Of a stretch of DNA of 64,000 bases, positions 1-7,500 are shown piece after piece. Made by a program: the position numbers and the translations under genes. Each line of letters opens with the position of its first letter. Position 1 is the first letter of the stretch. The stretch is from Bacteroidetes bacterium HGW-Bacteroidetes-1 (lineage in GTDB: Bacteria > Bacteroidota > Bacteroidia > Bacteroidales > F082): positions 78,119 to 142,118 of the forward strand of contig PHDU01000001.1 in the NCBI GenBank assembly GCA_002842755.1. Direction: 5' to 3'. The notes below the pieces were generated by a model. That model did no database searches, was not told the origin of the DNA, and saw only the letters and a program-made list of their open reading frames with translations.

Positions 1-460
1 ATGAATTTCCATTGCGAAATCCATGGGCAAATTCAGATTCCTCCTGAACAGTTCCACGCTCGTAATAAACCGTTTTTGTTCCATGCAATTGATCATTTAC
101 ATAATTTTCTTCAAGCGATAGACGACCACCTGTTCTGAAGCGTAATAACTTGCCATTCAATTTGTTATTCATAAAATCAGCTTGCAATTCAATAAAACCA
201 TTTTTATTGAGTTCAATATGCAATCCATTCAGTTTCCCATTATCAAAATATTGAAGCACATGTAACTGACCATTCGGATGATGCGTTTTCCAAGCGCCTT
301 CCTGCATGCCATTTTTCACCAAGCCACTACAAATAAATGAGTTAATTTCAATTTTATGAAATCCGTCTTCAAGTCCGTTAGTATCTCCCTGAAGAAGAAT
401 CTGACCATTTGCTACAATAAAATTTAAGCAAATTATGAAACACAAGTAGATCCGATTCAT
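1..460 (-). CDS. MORN/YwqK-like repeat protein, C-terminus cut by window edge
   Basis: The frame stays open from an ATG at 460 to the window edge, so only about 153 N-terminal residues are visible. The product begins with a hydrophobic signal-peptide-like stretch (MNRIYLCFIICLNFIVANGQ) and then shows repeated 'NGxxxG.....NGxL' units such as KNGMQEGAW, HPNGQLH, DNGKLNG and MNNKLNGKLL, the pattern of MORN and YwqK-type 'antitoxin repeat' proteins. Such proteins are usually exported or envelope-associated in Bacteroidota and have no assigned biochemical role. A second member of the family lies at 12431-13138. The family call is secure; the function is unknown and the full length is not visible. 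Confidence 0.75.
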   Translation of the reverse strand, partial: MNRIYLCFIICLNFIVANGQILLQGDTNGLEDGFHKIEINSFICSGLVKNGMQEGAWKTHHPNGQLHVLQYFDNGKLNGLHIELNKNGFIELQADFMNNKLNGKLLRFRTGGRLSLEENYVNDQLHGTKTVYYERGTVQEESEFAHGFRNGNS

Positions 461-545
461 GATGCTATGAATTATCAAATTATAATAATGGCAAATTTAA
501 TCTATTTGAAACATCTTTACTTAGCCAATACGATTTGTAAAAACT

Positions 546-577
546 AAAAAGGCCTATCTTCCGACAAGCCTTTTTCT
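546..577 (-). terminator. Intrinsic terminator after the rimO operon
   Basis: An AAAAAGGC / GCCTTTTT stem (547-554 and 569-576) with a loop of about 14 bases is flanked by A- and T-runs, so it could act on either strand. It is about 160 bases past the rimO stop and lies in a 273-base gap that holds nothing else recognisable. Confidence 0.6.
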
Positions 578-733
578 AACCAAAAACCATTTTCCGTAAA
601 AAAGAATTGAATAATATTCTGTATCAAAAATTATTACAGAGCCTTTTTGCGCAATAATTATACCAATGTGATAAAGGAAAAGGAACAGGCCCTTTAGAAT
701 AACTTCCCTGGGCAATAGATAACACCCATAAGA

Positions 734-2038
734 TCAATTAACTGGCCTGGCATAAAGGTCAAAAAAATCAGCATCTTCAATTGCCATTAAATAAAATTCA
801 CCAACAGAAAGTGGTCCGTATTGCTTTTTAATCAACACTTCATTATCCACTTCCGGAGAGTCATACTGCGTCCTTCCTATAAAGAAATCTTCTTCTTCTC
901 TATCGATGATTACTTTTTCTATAGATCCAATTCTGCCTGTATTGATTTCAAGAGAAATACCTTGCTGCAATTCCATCAGGCTTGAAAGACGTTCCTGCTT
1001 TAGGCTTTCAGGTACGTCATCATTCAGATCATAGGCCGTCGTACCTTCTTCCGGAGAATAAGTAAAAACACCTAACCTTTCAAATCGCTGTTTTTGAACA
1101 AATTCCATCAATTCCTGAAAATCTTCATCTGTCTCACCGGGATAACCAACAATAAGGGTAGTCCGAAATGCAATTCCGGGAACTTCCGTCCGAATTTTCT
1201 TTATCAGTTCAATGGTCTGATTTTTGTCAATGAACCGTTTCATTGATTTAAGAATATGACTGCTTATGTGTTGTAACGGAAGGTCAATATATTTGCAAAC
1301 CTTTTCATTTATCCGTATTTCTGAAAGTATCTCAAATGGAAAACCATGTGGATATGCATATTGAATTCTAATCCATTCAATGCTTTCTATTTGAGATAGT
1401 TGGTTGATGAGCGATGTAATTTCGCGTTTACCATTCAAATCGAGTCCATAATAAGTAAGATCCTGTGCAATAAGCACAAGTTCTTTTACACCAGAGTCAG
1501 CCAAACGTGTGGCCTCCTGAATTAAATTCTCTGGTGATTGCGATAGATGTTTACCTCTAATGAGAGGAATAGCACAAAACGAACATGCGCGATCGCATCC
1601 TTCCGAAATTTTAAGATAAGCATAATGGGGTTCATTACTTAAAACACGCGCATATTGGTATGTATCTCCAAGATCATCAGGACGAGCACCAAGAAGCGTT
1701 GCAATACTATCAAGATCATTGACACCATAAAAAGCATCCACTTCATGAATCTCTTTCTCTAAATCTTTCTTATACCTTTGGGACAAACAACCCATTACAA
1801 TGAGCTTCTCAATGCTTCTTTTTTTTCTGGCTCTTGCAAAATTCAGGATTGTATCTACCGATTCCTCTTTCGCATCTGCGATGAACCCGCAAGTGTTGAT
1901 GATAACAACTTGAGCCTTTTCATCGCTATCATGGACGATTTTAAAATAATCAGGATTTAGCTTAGCAGCCAGATGCTCAGAATCTACCTTGTTTTTCGAA
2001 CAACCAAGGGTTACAATGTTAACAGTTTGTTTGTTCAC
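734..2038 (-). CDS. rimO: Ribosomal protein S12 methylthiotransferase RimO
   Basis: Radical-SAM methylthiotransferase that adds a methylthio group to the conserved aspartate of ribosomal protein S12. The 434-residue protein has the expected order: an N-terminal UPF0004 domain with Cys13, Cys50 and Cys84 as ligands of the auxiliary 4Fe-4S cluster, a radical-SAM core with Cys148-x3-Cys152-x2-Cys155 (SEGCDRACSFCAIP), and a C-terminal TRAM domain. The GKHLSQSPE segment and the short linker favour RimO over MiaB. It is the last gene of a minus-strand run after ftsY (21-base gap), an order common in Bacteroidota. Length and motifs are normal for the family. Confidence 0.95.
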   Translation of the reverse strand: MNKQTVNIVTLGCSKNKVDSEHLAAKLNPDYFKIVHDSDEKAQVVIINTCGFIADAKEESVDTILNFARARKKRSIEKLIVMGCLSQRYKKDLEKEIHEVDAFYGVNDLDSIATLLGARPDDLGDTYQYARVLSNEPHYAYLKISEGCDRACSFCAIPLIRGKHLSQSPENLIQEATRLADSGVKELVLIAQDLTYYGLDLNGKREITSLINQLSQIESIEWIRIQYAYPHGFPFEILSEIRINEKVCKYIDLPLQHISSHILKSMKRFIDKNQTIELIKKIRTEVPGIAFRTTLIVGYPGETDEDFQELMEFVQKQRFERLGVFTYSPEEGTTAYDLNDDVPESLKQERLSSLMELQQGISLEINTGRIGSIEKVIIDREEEDFFIGRTQYDSPEVDNEVLIKKQYGPLSVGEFYLMAIEDADFFDLYARPVN

Positions 2039-2059
2039 TGAAAGGAAAGGTATTACAAA

Positions 2060-3010
2060 TTAATCAAACAGGCTATCAACAAAAGTAGTACGGTTAAAAA
2101 TCTGGAGATCAGTCATTTTCTCGCCTATACCTATGTACTTAACTGGTATTTTGAATTGGTCGGATATTCCAATAACAACGCCACCTTTGGCAGTTCCATC
2201 GAGTTTTGTTAATGCCAATGCATTTACTTCTGTTGCAGCAGTAAATTGCTTTGCCTGTTCTATCGCATTCTGACCGGTAGAACCATCCAGGACAAGTAAA
2301 ATTTCATGAGGAGCATCGGGCAATAATTTTTGCATCACCAACTTTATTTTTGACAGCTCTTTCATCAGGTTAACTTTGTTGTGCAACCGACCAGCTGTGT
2401 CTATGATTGCAACATCCTTATTTTGACTGATTGCTGATTTTAGCGTATCATATGCTACTGAAGCCGGATCTGACCCCATTCCTTGTGAAACAACGGGAAC
2501 ATCAACCCTTTCACCCCAAATTTTAATCTGATCAACAGCAGCAGCCCGAAAAGTATCCGCTGCTCCTAAAACAACAGATTTTCCAGCCTTTTTAAAGTTG
2601 TATGCTAATTTACCGATCGTTGTTGTCTTTCCAACACCATTTACACCAACAACAAGAATGACATACGGTTTAACACCAGAAGGAATGTCAAAATCCTGTC
2701 CATCTCCTGAATTATTTTGTTCAAGCAAATCGGCAATCTCTTCCTTAAGAATACGATTCAACTCATTTGTTCCAAGATATTTATCCTTTGAAACACGATT
2801 CTCAATTCTTTCAATTATTTTTAAGGTTGTTTGAACACCGACGTCAGAAGAAATTAAAATCTCTTCCAGATTATCCAGCACTTCCTCATCGACTTTGGAT
2901 TTGCCAACGATAGCTTTTGAAAGCTTCGAGAAAACACTCTCACGTGTTTTCTCCAGACCTTTTTCAAGGTCTTGCTTTTTCTCTTTGCTAAAAAAAGAAA
3001 AAAGTCCCAT
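2060..3010 (-). CDS. ftsY: Signal recognition particle receptor FtsY
   Basis: SRP-receptor GTPase that docks ribosome-SRP complexes at the inner membrane. The 316-residue protein has a short acidic/basic N-terminal region, the helical N domain, and the NG GTPase domain with P-loop GVNGVGKTT at about 122-130, the DTAGR motif, TKLDGTAKGG guanine-specificity motif and the closing GIGEKMTDLQIF segment. The long acidic A domain of enterobacterial FtsY is absent, as is usual in Bacteroidota. It sits between DUF4295 and rimO in the conserved rpmG-DUF4295-ftsY-rimO block. The call is secure. Confidence 0.97.
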   Translation of the reverse strand: MGLFSFFSKEKKQDLEKGLEKTRESVFSKLSKAIVGKSKVDEEVLDNLEEILISSDVGVQTTLKIIERIENRVSKDKYLGTNELNRILKEEIADLLEQNNSGDGQDFDIPSGVKPYVILVVGVNGVGKTTTIGKLAYNFKKAGKSVVLGAADTFRAAAVDQIKIWGERVDVPVVSQGMGSDPASVAYDTLKSAISQNKDVAIIDTAGRLHNKVNLMKELSKIKLVMQKLLPDAPHEILLVLDGSTGQNAIEQAKQFTAATEVNALALTKLDGTAKGGVVIGISDQFKIPVKYIGIGEKMTDLQIFNRTTFVDSLFD

Positions 3011-3030
3011 AGATTTATACTAAATAGAAA

Positions 3031-3060
3031 TGAGCTCTCCCAGAAAAATGGAAAAGCTCA
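3031..3060 (-). other. Stem-loop between DUF4295 gene and ftsY
   Basis: TGAGCT (3031-3036) pairs with AGCTCA (3055-3060) in the gap between the ribosomal-protein part and ftsY. There is no U-run, so it is more likely an mRNA processing or stability hairpin than a terminator. Evidence is limited to the dyad itself. Confidence 0.35.
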
Positions 3061-3081
3061 CCTCAACATATTTTGCGTTCA

Positions 3082-3234
3082 TTACCTTTTGTTCAGGACT
3101 TCCTGAATTCTATCGTTAGGTACAATTGATTCGGTAAAAGAGTAAGCTCCGGTTTTCTCAGATTTTTTCATTCTGATTATCTTAGCATATTCTTTTCCTG
3201 CTGCTTGCAGGGTAGCTACTACTTTCTTTGCCAT
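3082..3234 (-). CDS. DUF4295 small basic protein
   Basis: A 50-residue ORF starts MAKKVVATLQ and ends RIQEVLNKR. This is the DUF4295 family, a short basic protein found almost only in Bacteroidota directly after rpmG. It lies 8 bases after the rpmG stop and before ftsY, so it is co-transcribed with a ribosomal protein; a ribosome-associated role is inferred from that context and from its lysine-rich sequence. No experimental function is known to me. Start ATG at 3234. Confidence 0.9.
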   Translation of the reverse strand: MAKKVVATLQAAGKEYAKIIRMKKSEKTGAYSFTESIVPNDRIQEVLNKR

Positions 3235-3242
3235 GTTTTCGC

Positions 3243-3431
3243 TTATTTAATTTCTTTATGAACTGTCATTTTTTTAAGGATGGGATTGTACTTTTTCAAC
3301 TCCAACCTTTCAGGTGTATTTTTCTTATTTTTTGTTGAAATGTACCGTGATGTACCTGGTACTCCACTGGTTTTGTGCTCAGTACATTCCAAAATTACCT
3401 GAATGCGCGCGTCTTTTGATTTCTTGGCCAT
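3243..3431 (-). CDS. rpmG: 50S ribosomal protein L33
   Basis: The 62-residue protein has the L33 signature ([23 protein letters not shown]) near its middle and a basic N-terminus. Only one cysteine is present (LEC), so this is the zinc-free 'C-minus' form rather than the four-cysteine form. It is the first gene of the rpmG-DUF4295-ftsY-rimO operon and has its own TAnnTTTG promoter immediately upstream. In many Bacteroidota rpmB (L28) precedes rpmG; here it does not, and the next gene upstream is an unrelated marC. Confidence 0.95.
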   Translation of the reverse strand: MAKKSKDARIQVILECTEHKTSGVPGTSRYISTKNKKNTPERLELKKYNPILKKMTVHKEIK

Positions 3432-3459
3432 GCTATTTAACTTTCAATTTTTCGGACGG

Positions 3460-3467
3460 CAAAAATA
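3460..3467 (-). promoter_or_regulatory. -7 promoter element of the rpmG operon
   Basis: TATTTTTG on the minus strand matches the Bacteroidota TAnnTTTG -7 element and ends 28 bases before the rpmG ATG, predicting a leader of about 20-25 bases. No clear -33 TTTG is visible at the usual spacing. Confidence 0.55.
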
Positions 3468-3506
3468 TAAATTTTCCTGTTCATTACCTAATTAAATTGA
3501 GTTTTT

Positions 3507-4148
3507 TTATTGCATTTTTAAAATCGTCCTTATATAAGGCTCGATGCCCGTAAAAAAGAACTCAACGGCAATTACCATCACGATCAGACCCATCAACTTC
3601 ATTAACACTTTGTTACCAGTTTCACCTATCACCTTCATTATTTTGGTTGAACTAAGTAAAATAACCAGAACAATAATACAAACCGATAGAATTGCACCAA
3701 TTAGAATAGTTTTTTCTATCATATTTTTGCTCTGATCCATAAGAATAATTGCATTTGTAATAGAACCAGGCCCTGCAATCATTGGAATTCCAAGTGGAGT
3801 TATAGAAATATCATCCACATAAGTCGAAACTTCATCCTCAGTAATTTTCAATCTACTCAAACGGGCATTAAGCATATCATATCCCATAAAAAAGAACAGA
3901 ATGCCACCAACCACTTTCAAACCAGCAACCGATATCCCAAAAAAACTAAACAACCATTGACCTCCAAAAGCAAAAACAATAAGTGTAATGAAAGCCGTAA
4001 TCAATGCTTTGACCGCTGTTTTCTTCCTTTGATTTCGATTTAAAGCTGTCGTCATCGACATGAAAACAGGCATCACACCCAATGGATTCATGAGTGTTAT
4101 GAATGAAGTGAAATACAGCAAATATAATGTCAGCAATTCTGAAGTCAT
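3507..4148 (-). CDS. MarC/UPF0056 family integral membrane protein
   Basis: A 213-residue, six-helix membrane protein. It shows the MarC pattern: the NPLGVMPVF motif in helix 1, a conserved GMPMIAGPGSIT-like segment (LGIPMIAGPGSITNAI) after the central loop, and the VEFFFTGI ending. The family was once linked to multiple antibiotic resistance but that was not sustained and its substrate is unknown. It starts 14 bases after ftcD and is probably the last gene of the hutI-ftcD unit, so a link to amino-acid export or uptake is possible but not shown. Confidence 0.88.
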   Translation of the reverse strand: MTSELLTLYLLYFTSFITLMNPLGVMPVFMSMTTALNRNQRKKTAVKALITAFITLIVFAFGGQWLFSFFGISVAGLKVVGGILFFFMGYDMLNARLSRLKITEDEVSTYVDDISITPLGIPMIAGPGSITNAIILMDQSKNMIEKTILIGAILSVCIIVLVILLSSTKIMKVIGETGNKVLMKLMGLIVMVIAVEFFFTGIEPYIRTILKMQ

Positions 4149-4162
4149 CTTTTACCCCACTA

Positions 4163-5851
4163 TTACAACTTGTTGATGATTTCGTTTACAAGGGAAAGAA
4201 TACGTTCTTCACGCAAAATTGTTTCTTGTTGAATGGCAAAGCCTTCAGATAGCATTATCATGGCAAAATCGCGATCTTCAACACCTGTTGCATTAATTTT
4301 TATATTTAAATAGGCCCCCATTACTGCTGCACGAACACAAAGCACTCCAACGCCGGCATCGGATACCGAATTAGGATTACCAATTTTTACCATTTCTTCT
4401 ATTAAATCCAATGCATTGTATGCAGATTTCATAACACGCATCGGTATCTCTATGGCATATTTCGAAGCTTCCTGAATAGCCTCACGACGTATATTCTTTT
4501 CTTCCTCTGTTTTCTTTGGCAAATCGAAAGCATCCATAATCCGGTTGAATGCTTTGGTGTCTTCATCCACTAAAAACAATAATTCGTCTTTGAGTTTCTG
4601 ACCTGCTTCTGCCCATTTGGAAAATACTTCCCAACGATCATCCCAACCGCGTTTGTGAGAGGATAAATTTGCAACCATCGTTGCTAGTGAAGCGCCAAGG
4701 GAACCAATGTAAGCAGAAACTGAACCACCACCGGGTGCAGGCGCTTCAGAAGCAGTCAGGTTTACAAACCCTTTCGAAGTCAAATCAACGAGTTTCTTTT
4801 GATCTTTAGCCAAAACATATTCGATGATTTTTTCTTCCGGGTGAAAAGGCTTCAACGCATCAAGCCCCATCGATTTTATAGCAATTTTTATCAACTCCTT
4901 TTCATCAACACCTAATGAACGCTGTTGTTTTGCCAAAAAATACTTCCCTGCATCTAACATCGCTTTCAGGGGTATAAGACCAACGAGTTCTGAACCAGTC
5001 ACCCTTATTCCACGGGCTTCTGCTTTGAGGCAAACCTCATCAAATGCAAGGTGAACCGGCGTAACGCGAATATTAGTCAGGTTCATAGAAATTTGTGCAA
5101 TTCCATATTCTTCTATAAACCAGCCGATTGCCTTTACAGCTTTTAGTGTTCCAGGCACAAAAACCTGATTACCCTTGCCATCTTTAACTATTTTGCCTGT
5201 TATTGGATTGCCTTCACGCATAACCCTACCTTTTTCACGGACATCAAAAGCAATGGAATTGGCACGTCGTGTTGATGTTGTATTGAGATTGACATTAAAA
5301 GCTACAAGAAAATCGCGAGCTCCTACTGCCATGGCGCCTGCTGTTTCATTTAAAACTGCCGGTCCAAAATCCGGTTTCCAATTTGGATCCGTTAATTTCT
5401 CTGATAGCCCTTCATATTCACCAGAACGGCAATTGGCAAGGTTTTTTCGCTCAGGCTTGTATGCTGCCTCTTCATAGCAATAGACAGAAATACCCAATTC
5501 ATTGCCAATTCTTTCAGCGAGTCGTCTTGCAAAAACTACAGTTTCCTCCATACTGATATTAGAGACTGGAATAAGTGGACAAACATCGGTTGCACCCATG
5601 CGTGGATGTTCACCTTTATGTTTACGCATATCAATAATTTCTGAAGCTTTTTTGACTGCATTAAAGGCTGCTTCAATCACTTCCTCTGGCGATCCGACAA
5701 AGGTTACAACAGTACGATTGGTAGCCAAACCAGGATCAACATCAAGTAGTTTTACTCCTTCAATAAGTTCTATTTGGTTTGTTATTTGTTTGATAATTCC
5801 CAAGTCGCGTCCTTCACTGAAGTTAGGTACACATTCAATAATTTGTTTCAT
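4163..5851 (-). CDS. ftcD: Formiminotransferase-cyclodeaminase (FTCD)
   Basis: Bifunctional enzyme of histidine catabolism: it moves the formimino group of N-formimino-L-glutamate to tetrahydrofolate, then deaminates the product to 5,10-methenyl-THF. The 562 residues comprise a formiminotransferase half (about 1-300; KGEHPRMGATDVCP, with His82 at the same number as the catalytic histidine of pig FTCD) and a helical cyclodeaminase half (about 350-560; EAPAPGGGSVSAYIG and VGNPNSVSDAGVG-like segments). This shows the organism uses the folate route rather than HutG/HutF. It lies 50 bases after hutI and 14 before marC, forming one operon. Confidence 0.95.
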   Translation of the reverse strand: MKQIIECVPNFSEGRDLGIIKQITNQIELIEGVKLLDVDPGLATNRTVVTFVGSPEEVIEAAFNAVKKASEIIDMRKHKGEHPRMGATDVCPLIPVSNISMEETVVFARRLAERIGNELGISVYCYEEAAYKPERKNLANCRSGEYEGLSEKLTDPNWKPDFGPAVLNETAGAMAVGARDFLVAFNVNLNTTSTRRANSIAFDVREKGRVMREGNPITGKIVKDGKGNQVFVPGTLKAVKAIGWFIEEYGIAQISMNLTNIRVTPVHLAFDEVCLKAEARGIRVTGSELVGLIPLKAMLDAGKYFLAKQQRSLGVDEKELIKIAIKSMGLDALKPFHPEEKIIEYVLAKDQKKLVDLTSKGFVNLTASEAPAPGGGSVSAYIGSLGASLATMVANLSSHKRGWDDRWEVFSKWAEAGQKLKDELLFLVDEDTKAFNRIMDAFDLPKKTEEEKNIRREAIQEASKYAIEIPMRVMKSAYNALDLIEEMVKIGNPNSVSDAGVGVLCVRAAVMGAYLNIKINATGVEDRDFAMIMLSEGFAIQQETILREERILSLVNEIINKL

Positions 5852-5901
5852 AGATGATGCTATTATAGTGTTGAATTTTTTTCACGGTAGTACCTACAAT
5901 C

Positions 5902-7155
5902 CTATCTAACGATTCCGTTGAGTATTGTTTTCCTTACTTTGTTTGTTCCATAATAGTAAGGCAAGTAGGCCAAACCAGGTATTGGATAAGTGATAAAGAA
6001 ATTTGCCTTCTTGCCGATGGCAATACTTCCTAATTCATGGCTTAAATCCATAGCGTATGCTCCGTTAAGTGTAGTTGAATTTATTCCTTCTTCAGGTGTT
6101 AAACGATACAAAATGCTGGCCATTGATAGAATTAATTGCATGTTTCCGGAAGGCGAAGAGCCGGGATTGAAATCACTAGCCATTGCAATAGGTAGCCCTG
6201 CATCGATCATTCTACGTGCAGGAGCATAAGGCATATTAAGAAAGAAGGCAGCACCAGGAAGAATCGTAGGCATGGTATCAGAGCCAAGCAAAGCTTCAAT
6301 TTCATCATCTTCTGTATATTCAAGATGATCAACCGAAAGAGCATTGTACTTAACACCTATTTGAATACCGCCTGAACGAGCCAACTCATTTGCATGAATC
6401 TTGGGGCGCAATCCATATTTCATTCCTGCATTCAGGATACGATCCGTATCTTCTTCTGTAAAAAATCCTTTGTCACAGAACACATCAATAAAATCAACTA
6501 ATTCTTCGGAAGCCACCATTGGAATCATTTCATTGATGATAAGATCAACATATTCATGCTGTTTTCCTTGGTATTCCTTTGGAACAGCATGGGCACCAAG
6601 AAACGTTGATTTAATGGTTAGTTCAGATGTCTCTTTAAGGCGACGGATCACCCTCAACATTTTAAGCTCACTTTCTGTCGTTAATCCGTAGCCACTTTTA
6701 ATTTCTACAGCGCCAGTTCCGAAATCAGCAATTTCTTCAAGTCTTTGCCAGGCGGCCTCATACAATTCAGTTTCAGAGACAGTTTGCATCTTACTTGCAG
6801 AATTGAGTATCCCACCTCCTCTTTTGGCAATTTCTTCATAAGACAATCCATTTATTTTATCGATATATTCAATTTCACGAGAAGATGGATAGACCAGATG
6901 GGTGTGTGAGTCACAAAAAGAAGGAAACAAAAGTCCGTTTTCCGCATCAACAACCTTATAATGAACACTTTGCTGCATAAAATCGATATACTCCTGAGTG
7001 TTCATTTCTCCAAAACTACTGATCAAACCATCCCGCACAACAATAAAAGCATCTGAAATCTTAAGAAGCTCTCCCATCTCTTTGCCTTTGAGCAGCATTC
7101 TGGGACTATACTCCAAACCGAATATCTCTTTTATATTATTAATTATCAAGTTCAT
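5902..7155 (-). CDS. hutI: Imidazolonepropionase
   Basis: Third step of histidine degradation: hydrolysis of 4-imidazolone-5-propanoate to N-formimino-L-glutamate, the FTCD substrate encoded next door. The 417-residue amidohydrolase has the metal-binding His84-x-His86 (CDSHTHLVYP), then LGAHAVP, KIHANEL and ASDFNPGSSP segments that supply the remaining metal and substrate ligands. Length and motifs are normal. hutH and hutU are not in the window. A TAnnTTTG promoter precedes the ATG at 7155. Confidence 0.96.
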   Translation of the reverse strand: MNLIINNIKEIFGLEYSPRMLLKGKEMGELLKISDAFIVVRDGLISSFGEMNTQEYIDFMQQSVHYKVVDAENGLLFPSFCDSHTHLVYPSSREIEYIDKINGLSYEEIAKRGGGILNSASKMQTVSETELYEAAWQRLEEIADFGTGAVEIKSGYGLTTESELKMLRVIRRLKETSELTIKSTFLGAHAVPKEYQGKQHEYVDLIINEMIPMVASEELVDFIDVFCDKGFFTEEDTDRILNAGMKYGLRPKIHANELARSGGIQIGVKYNALSVDHLEYTEDDEIEALLGSDTMPTILPGAAFFLNMPYAPARRMIDAGLPIAMASDFNPGSSPSGNMQLILSMASILYRLTPEEGINSTTLNGAYAMDLSHELGSIAIGKKANFFITYPIPGLAYLPYYYGTNKVRKTILNGIVR

Positions 7156-7183
7156 AACAAAAATTTTGGATGAAAAATCATTG

Positions 7184-7191
7184 CAAAGTTA
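7184..7191 (-). promoter_or_regulatory. -7 promoter element of the hutI-ftcD-marC operon
   Basis: TAACTTTG on the minus strand matches TAnnTTTG and predicts a transcript start about 20-25 bases before the hutI ATG. The -33 position is a T-run rather than a clear TTTG. Confidence 0.5.
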
Positions 7192-7500
7192 GCGATATAA
7201 GGCCGACTAAAAAAGTAAATTTTGCCTTTTGTCCGCGTTTTCAGAATGTATTTAGACTACCTCATAATCCATAAATCAAAAGAAGACGAAAATTGATCTC
7301 AATTTCGTTTATGATGAGATAATTGCAAAGAAAAATGAGTAGAGACCTTGATTGTTTTTTACCCAGGCATTCATTTTCATTGCATGATGCTTGTAAGGTG
7401 AATGTTATAGCTTATTCTGCGTATCTTGGCTTCACCGACGGCAATAACATATTAAAATGATTATCAGGTAATTGAAACTTTTGTCTTGTACAGAATTTTC
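7192..7500. other. Intergenic region, nothing recognised
   Basis: About 310 bases lie between the hut promoter and the stop of the hybrid kinase. No ORF, strong hairpin or RNA gene was recognised. Confidence 0.5.
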
